In this document: positions 1 to 3,209 of the stretch, in pieces
Layout: each line of letters starts with the position of its first letter
Numbering within the stretch: position 1 is the first letter of the stretch
Assembly (NCBI GenBank): GCA_021158865.1
Contig: JAGGSX010000141.1
Coordinates: forward strand, 1 to 5,040
Reading direction: 5' to 3'
Source: Thermoplasmata archaeon
GTDB taxonomy: Archaea > Thermoplasmatota > E2 > UBA202 > JdFR-43
Length of the DNA stretch: 5,040 nucleotides
Position numbers and translations under genes: made by a program
The notes under the pieces: generated by a model
Told to the model about the DNA's origin: nothing
Databases searched by the model: none
Seen by the model: the letters and a program-made list of their open reading frames with translations, nothing else

Positions 1-384
1 GCCTTTAGCAATAACGATTGGATTAAAAAAATAATGAGATATATTCTTCTTAAAATTATCCATTATTTTATATGATTTGTTTATATATTCCTCTATCGCT
101 TCTATATCTCCTTTTCTAATGATTCCGAAATATTTTGTTACATGCCCTCTTTCAAAAATTGGATAGACGCTTATTTCCATTCCTCTCCATTTAAAAGATA
201 ATTTTTTACTTCCCAATCCATCCATTATTTCGTTTTTTAGTCTCCTCCATATATGCATGGCTCTTCTATCAGCCTGCAGAATTTTTCCATTTTGTGAAAT
301 CATAAATGTGCTTTCCCAATCCATTTTATCAATATACTTTTGCTCTTGTATTTCCATTTTTTCAAACAGTGACAATCCTTTCAT
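1..384 (-). CDS. PAS-domain sensor histidine kinase, N-terminal part (cut by window edge)
   Basis: The complement of 384-1 is open for 128 codons and continues past the left edge. It starts MKGLSLFEKMEIQEQ, then about residues 20-92 look like a PAS sensor domain ('STFMISQNGKILQADRRA', later 'VYPIFERGHVTKYFGI'). A helical linker follows ('GDIEAIEEYINKSYKIMDNFKKN'-type pattern, residues 92-114), then 'ISHYFFNPIVIAKG', which I read as the dimerisation/H-box region with His117 (bases 34-36) as the probable phospho-acceptor. The ATP-binding HATPase domain would lie outside the window. No membrane segment is visible, so it is probably a soluble cytoplasmic sensor; its ligand is unknown. The ATG at 384 is chosen because a TATA box lies about 29 nt upstream and there is no Shine-Dalgarno site; an in-frame TTG at 432 is possible but would fall upstream of that TATA box. 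Oddity: the residue after the His is Tyr, not the Glu/Asp usual in HisKA kinases. Histidine kinase is likely; kinase activity is not proven here. Confidence 0.72.
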   Translation of the reverse strand, partial: MKGLSLFEKMEIQEQKYIDKMDWESTFMISQNGKILQADRRAMHIWRRLKNEIMDGLGSKKLSFKWRGMEISVYPIFERGHVTKYFGIIRKGDIEAIEEYINKSYKIMDNFKKNISHYFFNPIVIAKG

Positions 385-408
385 ATTCAGACAATATAAT
401 AGAAAAGG

Positions 409-417
409 ATATATATT
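409..417 (-). promoter_or_regulatory. TATA box of the PAS histidine kinase gene
   Basis: On the minus strand this reads AATATATAT, a good archaeal box A. Its centre is about 29 nt upstream of the ATG at 384, the spacing expected if transcription starts at or next to the start codon (leaderless mRNA). No Shine-Dalgarno sequence precedes that ATG, which supports this reading. Confidence 0.55.
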
Positions 418-488
418 GCTTGTTTTGACCAAAATTGCCTGTAGAAAGCAATTATGAATAGTTTAAGCATAATACGAGGAGACAACAG

Positions 489-498
489 CATATATAGG
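489..498 (+). promoter_or_regulatory. TATA box of the aldolase-mtnA unit
   Basis: CATATATAGG lies just upstream of the aldolase start, with its centre about 22 nt before the ATG at 515. That is slightly shorter than the usual 25-30 nt for a leaderless archaeal gene, so the transcript may start a few bases inside the proposed ATG, or the box is used with loose spacing. No Shine-Dalgarno site precedes 515; the nearest purine run (GAGGAG near 476-481) is too far away to act as one. Confidence 0.45.
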
Positions 499-514
499 GA
501 ATTAATATACAATT

Positions 515-1015
515 ATGGAAGTAATATTCCTTTCAAATGAAAATATAAAAAATCCTATAATTGAAGAGATGAAAGATGCCGGAAAAAAATTGAAGGAAAG
601 AGGATATGTTACAGAAACTTATGGAAATATAAGCGTTAGATATGGCAAAAGAATGATTATAACAGCCACAAATTCAGATTTAGGAAATTTACAGGATGAT
701 GATTTTGTTGAAGTTACAGATTACAACCCCGTTACGAATACTGCTTTAGTAATTGGAAGAAAAAGACCTTCGAGAGAAACACCAATGCACTGGCTGATTT
801 ATTCAAGAAATGATATAAATGCAATCGTTCATACCCATAAAATATTTGATAATGCAATAACAACATCAGAAGAAAAGCCTGCTGGAAGCATAGAGCTTGC
901 ATTTGAAGCCTTAAAAATAATAGGAAAAAGCAATCTAATCAATCTAAAAAATCATGGAAGCATTGCAGTTGGTATTACATTAAAAAAAGCGATGGAGGTG
1001 ATAGGTTGCTTGTAA
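515..1015 (+). CDS. Compact class II (fuculose-1-phosphate-type) aldolase, probably in methylthioribose/deoxyribose salvage
   Basis: A 166-residue member of the class II aldolase/adducin family, zinc enzymes that cleave ketose 1-phosphates to dihydroxyacetone phosphate plus an aldehyde. Visible family marks: phosphate-loop 'TYGNIS' (residues 35-40), 'PSRETPMH' with Glu88 as the likely catalytic acid/base, zinc ligands His106 and His108 in 'VHTH', 'PAGS.ELA' (114-122 region) and third ligand His147 in 'LKNHG'. The protein is short: only 39 residues separate His108 and His147 against 61 in E. coli FucA (His94-His155), and only 18 residues follow the NHG motif, so the final helix is trimmed. All four key residues survive, so it is probably functional. 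The last 10 bases overlap mtnA, which points to a 5-methylthioribulose- or 5-deoxyribulose-1-phosphate substrate (inference). The ATG at 515 is the only good start near the TATA box. It could instead be a general fuculose-1-phosphate aldolase. Confidence 0.85.
   Translation: MEVIFLSNENIKNPIIEEMKDAGKKLKERGYVTETYGNISVRYGKRMIITATNSDLGNLQDDDFVEVTDYNPVTNTALVIGRKRPSRETPMHWLIYSRNDINAIVHTHKIFDNAITTSEEKPAGSIELAFEALKIIGKSNLINLKNHGSIAVGITLKKAMEVIGCL
994..1002 (+). promoter_or_regulatory. Strong Shine-Dalgarno site deciding the TTG start of mtnA
   Basis: GGAGGTGAT matches the anti-Shine-Dalgarno end of archaeal 16S rRNA over nine bases and ends 3 nt before the TTG at 1006 (7 nt from the end of GGAGG). 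It lies inside the aldolase coding sequence. Its position supports TTG 1006 rather than the ATG at 1027, and suggests that mtnA translation is coupled to the aldolase gene. Confidence 0.75.
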
Positions 1016-1935
1016 ATGGAAAGCAGATGAAATCATTATGGAGAGATGGAACAGAGATAAAAATGATTGACCAACGGATTTTACCTCAACGCATAGAAAT
1101 ATTTACGGCAAGAGATGAAAATGAAATTGCCTATGCAATAAAAGAAATGGTTGTCAGAGGGGCGCCGGCCATAGGCGTTGCTGCCGCCTACGGGATTGCA
1201 ATTGCTGAAGATAAAGATTATGCTGTAAATTTGCTAAGCAAAACAAGGCCAACAGCTCATGATTTATTCTATGCTATAACCTATATGAAAGATGCCATAG
1301 AACATGGAAAAGATGCCCTTGAATCTGCAGATGAATATATGAATGCAATAATAGAGAAATGCAGGAAGATAGGGGAGAATGGAAAAAAGCTTATTAAGAA
1401 TGGCTATAAAATTTTAACTCATTGCAATGCAGGTGCCCTTGCAACCATAGATTATGGAACTGCTCTCGCTCCAATAAGAATGGCAAAAGATAAAGAAATT
1501 TTTGTCTGGGTTGATGAAACAAGGCCAAGATTACAAGGTTTGCTCACATCATGGGAATTATATCATGAAGGTATTTCTCATGCAGTCATTGCAGACAATG
1601 CAGCAGGTTATTTTATGGAAAAAGGAGAAGTGGATATGGTTATCGTTGGTGCAGACAGAATTGCTTTAAATTATGATGTTGCAAATAAAATTGGAACTTA
1701 TGAAAAAGCTGTTGTTGCAAAAGAAAATGAAATTCCTTTCTATGTGGCCGCTCCATTAAATACATTTGATAAAGACATCGAGAATGGCAACCAAATAAAA
1801 ATTGAAGAAAGAAGCATGGAGGAGGTAACAAAAATATATAATTTTAAAACAGGAGTAAGAAATCCAGCTTTTGATATTACCCCTGCAAAATACATTACTG
1901 GAATAATAACAGAAGAGGGAATAATAAAGCCATAA
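1006..1935 (+). CDS. mtnA: Methylthioribose-1-phosphate isomerase (aIF2B-like MtnA)
   Basis: A 309-residue protein of the eIF2B-alpha/MtnA superfamily that is complete from end to end. MtnA isomerises 5-methylthioribose 1-phosphate to 5-methylthioribulose 1-phosphate in methionine salvage; archaeal members are also implicated with 5-deoxyribose 1-phosphate. Visible signatures: 'VVRGAPAIGVAAAYG' (residues 49-63), 'RPTAHDLFYA' (81-90), 'THCNAGALAT' with catalytic Cys140, 'VDETRPRLQG' (169-178), 'GADRIALNYDVANKIGTY' with catalytic Asp217, 'FYVAAPLNTFD' (245-255) and the C-terminal 'NPAFDITPA' (286-294). The Cys-Asp spacing (77) is close to that of B. subtilis MtnA (Cys160, Asp240). The 'HCNAGALAT' block argues for MtnA rather than translation initiation factor subunits or ribose-1,5-bisphosphate isomerase. 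Oddities: the usual 'NGD' is NYD (222-224) and the usual 'RPTAVNL' is RPTAHDL. The TTG start follows a strong Shine-Dalgarno site and overlaps the aldolase by 10 bases. Confidence 0.93.
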   Translation: MLVNGKQMKSLWRDGTEIKMIDQRILPQRIEIFTARDENEIAYAIKEMVVRGAPAIGVAAAYGIAIAEDKDYAVNLLSKTRPTAHDLFYAITYMKDAIEHGKDALESADEYMNAIIEKCRKIGENGKKLIKNGYKILTHCNAGALATIDYGTALAPIRMAKDKEIFVWVDETRPRLQGLLTSWELYHEGISHAVIADNAAGYFMEKGEVDMVIVGADRIALNYDVANKIGTYEKAVVAKENEIPFYVAAPLNTFDKDIENGNQIKIEERSMEEVTKIYNFKTGVRNPAFDITPAKYITGIITEEGIIKP

Positions 1936-1937
1936 AA

Positions 1938-1947
1938 TTTTATATAT
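1938..1947 (+). promoter_or_regulatory. TATA box of the PhoU-RCK_C gene pair
   Basis: TTTTATATAT begins 3 nt after the mtnA stop codon. Its centre is about 26 nt before the ATG at 1969, a near-ideal spacing for a leaderless archaeal transcript. This makes the two PhoU-RCK_C genes a separate transcription unit, although read-through from mtnA is also possible because no T-run separates them. Confidence 0.6.
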
Positions 1948-1968
1948 GCGTTGTTTGATTTATTTCAA

Positions 1969-2592
1969 ATGAAAATTCCTCGGTGGAAGAAAGCAGAGTT
2001 TGAAGAAATTGAATATGAACCAATGAACATAAAAGAATTGCTTGGAGAAATGAAGAGCATATCAGAACTTATAGTTGATTTAGCATATTCAGCCATTTTA
2101 TTTCATAATAAAGAAATTGCAGAAGAAGTAAGATATCTTGAAGTGAGAATGGATACACTCAACTATCATATAAGAATGATTGCAATGCTTGCCGCCCGCA
2201 CGCCGGAGGAAGCGGAGAAAATGGCTGGCATACTCCAGATTGCTGAAGCTGCAGAAACGATATCAAATGCTGCTGGGGATATTGTAAAAATTCTGTCTTT
2301 AAAGCTAACCCGTCCGATATTGCCCCGCTTAATAAGAGAATCAGATGAGATGATAAAAAGATTGATGATTGATGAAAAATCAAATGCAAAAAATAAGAAA
2401 ATAAAGGATATACATATAACATCTGAAACAGGAGTTAAAATACTTGCCATAAGGAGAAAAAATAAGTGGATTTATGGTCCAAGAGGGGATGTTATTTTAA
2501 AGGCGGGAGATGTTGTGATATGTATTGGAACTGAAGAAGGATTAAATCATCTAAATAAACTTTTTAAAGGCGACGTAGAGGTGCTTGAATGA
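1969..2592 (+). CDS. PhoU-RCK_C (TrkA-C) domain protein, first of a tandem pair
   Basis: A 207-residue cytoplasmic protein with two parts. About residues 20-132 form a PhoU-like helical bundle, with the archaeal motif 'ELIVDLAYSAILFHNKEIAEE' split around residues 33-53 and a second 'AEAAETISNAAGDI' (92-105). Residues about 140-200 are an RCK_C/TrkA-C regulatory domain ('VKILAIRRKNKWIYGP', then 'LKAGDVVICIGTEEGL'). RCK_C domains bind small effectors and gate ion transporters; PhoU bundles regulate transporters through contacts with partners and often bind metals. The likely role is regulation of a cation transporter, but none is encoded in the window. The start is set at ATG 1969 because the TATA box sits 26 nt upstream and family members begin close to the '.EYEP..IKELL.EMK' stretch; an in-frame TTG at 1951 would add six residues (MFDLFQ) but lies too near the TATA box. 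The stop overlaps the next gene by 4 bases. Confidence 0.87.
   Translation: MKIPRWKKAEFEEIEYEPMNIKELLGEMKSISELIVDLAYSAILFHNKEIAEEVRYLEVRMDTLNYHIRMIAMLAARTPEEAEKMAGILQIAEAAETISNAAGDIVKILSLKLTRPILPRLIRESDEMIKRLMIDEKSNAKNKKIKDIHITSETGVKILAIRRKNKWIYGPRGDVILKAGDVVICIGTEEGLNHLNKLFKGDVEVLE
2578..2583 (+). promoter_or_regulatory. Shine-Dalgarno site for the second PhoU-RCK_C gene
   Basis: GAGGTG lies 5 nt before the ATG at 2589, inside the last codons of the upstream gene. Together with the ATGA overlap it supports coupled translation and fixes the downstream start. Confidence 0.65.
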
Positions 2593-3170
2593 GTGAGGAG
2601 GAAGCGGAGAGCATGCTTCTGGAACTAAAAGAAAAAGCCGAATTGATGCTGGATTTGGCATATTCATCAGTAATATATGATAATAGGGAAATTGCAGAAG
2701 AAGTTTATGAACTTGAAGATTATATTGATAACCTGCATTATGAATTGCAAAAACTGGCAATAGAAGATTCAAATAAAGGTGAGCTTGAAACAAATGAAGC
2801 ACTTGCAATAATACAGCTTGGAAATTCTTCTGAAGTCATAGCTGATGCAGCTCGAGAAATAGCAGATGTTGAGCTGAGGGACGTTGAATTGCATCCCATT
2901 ATAAAAGAAAGCCTTCTGGAAACTGAAGAAGTTATATTACGTGCTATAGTTGAAAACCAATCAATATTGAATGGAAAAAAACTTGGAGAAATAGAACTTG
3001 CTACGAATACCGGAATGTGGGTTTTTGCCATAAGGAGAGGAAAAAAATGGATTTATGGTCCAGATAAAAATACAACCATAAAAGAAGGAGACGTGCTTTT
3101 TGTTAAAGGTCCAAAAGAAGGAAAGGAGCATTTTATTTCAATTACAAGCGGGAAAGAAAGAGAGATATAA
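2589..3170 (+). CDS. PhoU-RCK_C (TrkA-C) domain protein, second of a tandem pair
   Basis: A 193-residue paralogue of its upstream neighbour. The PhoU bundle (about residues 8-118) carries 'AELMLDLAYSSVIYDNREIAEE' in two matching halves (18-38) and 'NSSEVIADAAREIADV'; the RCK_C domain (about 127-190) has 'MWVFAIRRGKKWIYGP' and 'IKEGDVLFVKGPKEG', closely matching the partner's 'AIRR.NKWIYGP' and 'KAGDVV'. It lacks the partner's roughly 20-residue N-terminal extension. The bundle is very acidic in its first half. The ATG at 2589 overlaps the upstream TGA as ATGA and has a Shine-Dalgarno site 5 nt upstream. Equal expression from one mRNA and shared architecture suggest that the two form a hetero-oligomer (inference). 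Tandem genes of this type are an archaeal pattern and tend to be linked to cation transport; the ligand and the transporter cannot be read from this window. Confidence 0.87.
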   Translation: MSEEEAESMLLELKEKAELMLDLAYSSVIYDNREIAEEVYELEDYIDNLHYELQKLAIEDSNKGELETNEALAIIQLGNSSEVIADAAREIADVELRDVELHPIIKESLLETEEVILRAIVENQSILNGKKLGEIELATNTGMWVFAIRRGKKWIYGPDKNTTIKEGDVLFVKGPKEGKEHFISITSGKEREI

Positions 3171-3180
3171 TACAACGAAA

Positions 3181-3187
3181 TTTTTTT
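3181..3187 (+). terminator. T-run terminator of the PhoU-RCK_C unit
   Basis: Seven consecutive T residues lie 10 nt after the stop codon at 3170, with no hairpin before them. Archaeal RNA polymerase terminates at such non-template-strand T-runs without a stem-loop. The next gene starts only 23 nt further on. Confidence 0.5.
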
Positions 3188-3191
3188 AAAC
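3183..3191 (+). promoter_or_regulatory. Possible TATA-like box of the surface-protein gene
   Basis: TTTTTAAAC sits with its centre about 23 nt before the ATG at 3210, and no Shine-Dalgarno site precedes that ATG. It overlaps the T-run, so one A/T-rich stretch may end one transcript and start the next. The match to a TATA box is weaker than at the other promoters. Confidence 0.3.
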
Positions 3192-3209
3192 AAAAATTGT
3201 TAACCATCT

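Noticed and set aside
257..457. Plus-strand open frame of 66 codons
   Set aside because: It lies opposite the PAS histidine kinase, whose minus-strand frame gives a recognisable PAS and H-box, and its own translation is low-complexity and Cys/Phe-rich.
980..1040. Frameshift that would fuse the aldolase C-terminus to mtnA
   Set aside because: A run of seven A residues (982-988) raised the idea, but mtnA has its own strong Shine-Dalgarno site and a normal N-terminus, and neither alternative frame restores the usual aldolase C-terminal helix.
1640..1831. Minus-strand open frame inside mtnA
   Set aside because: It is antisense to conserved MtnA motifs and has the His/Gln/Leu-rich composition of a shadow frame.
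2187..2220. GC-rich patch as a sign of inserted DNA
   Set aside because: It is about 30 bases in the first PhoU gene with some rarer codons, in frame and within a normal helix; too short to argue for transfer.
2159..3031. Several minus-strand open frames opposite the PhoU-RCK_C genes
   Set aside because: All mirror the two plus-strand genes, which have conserved domains and good start signals; no start signals or domains are seen on the minus strand.
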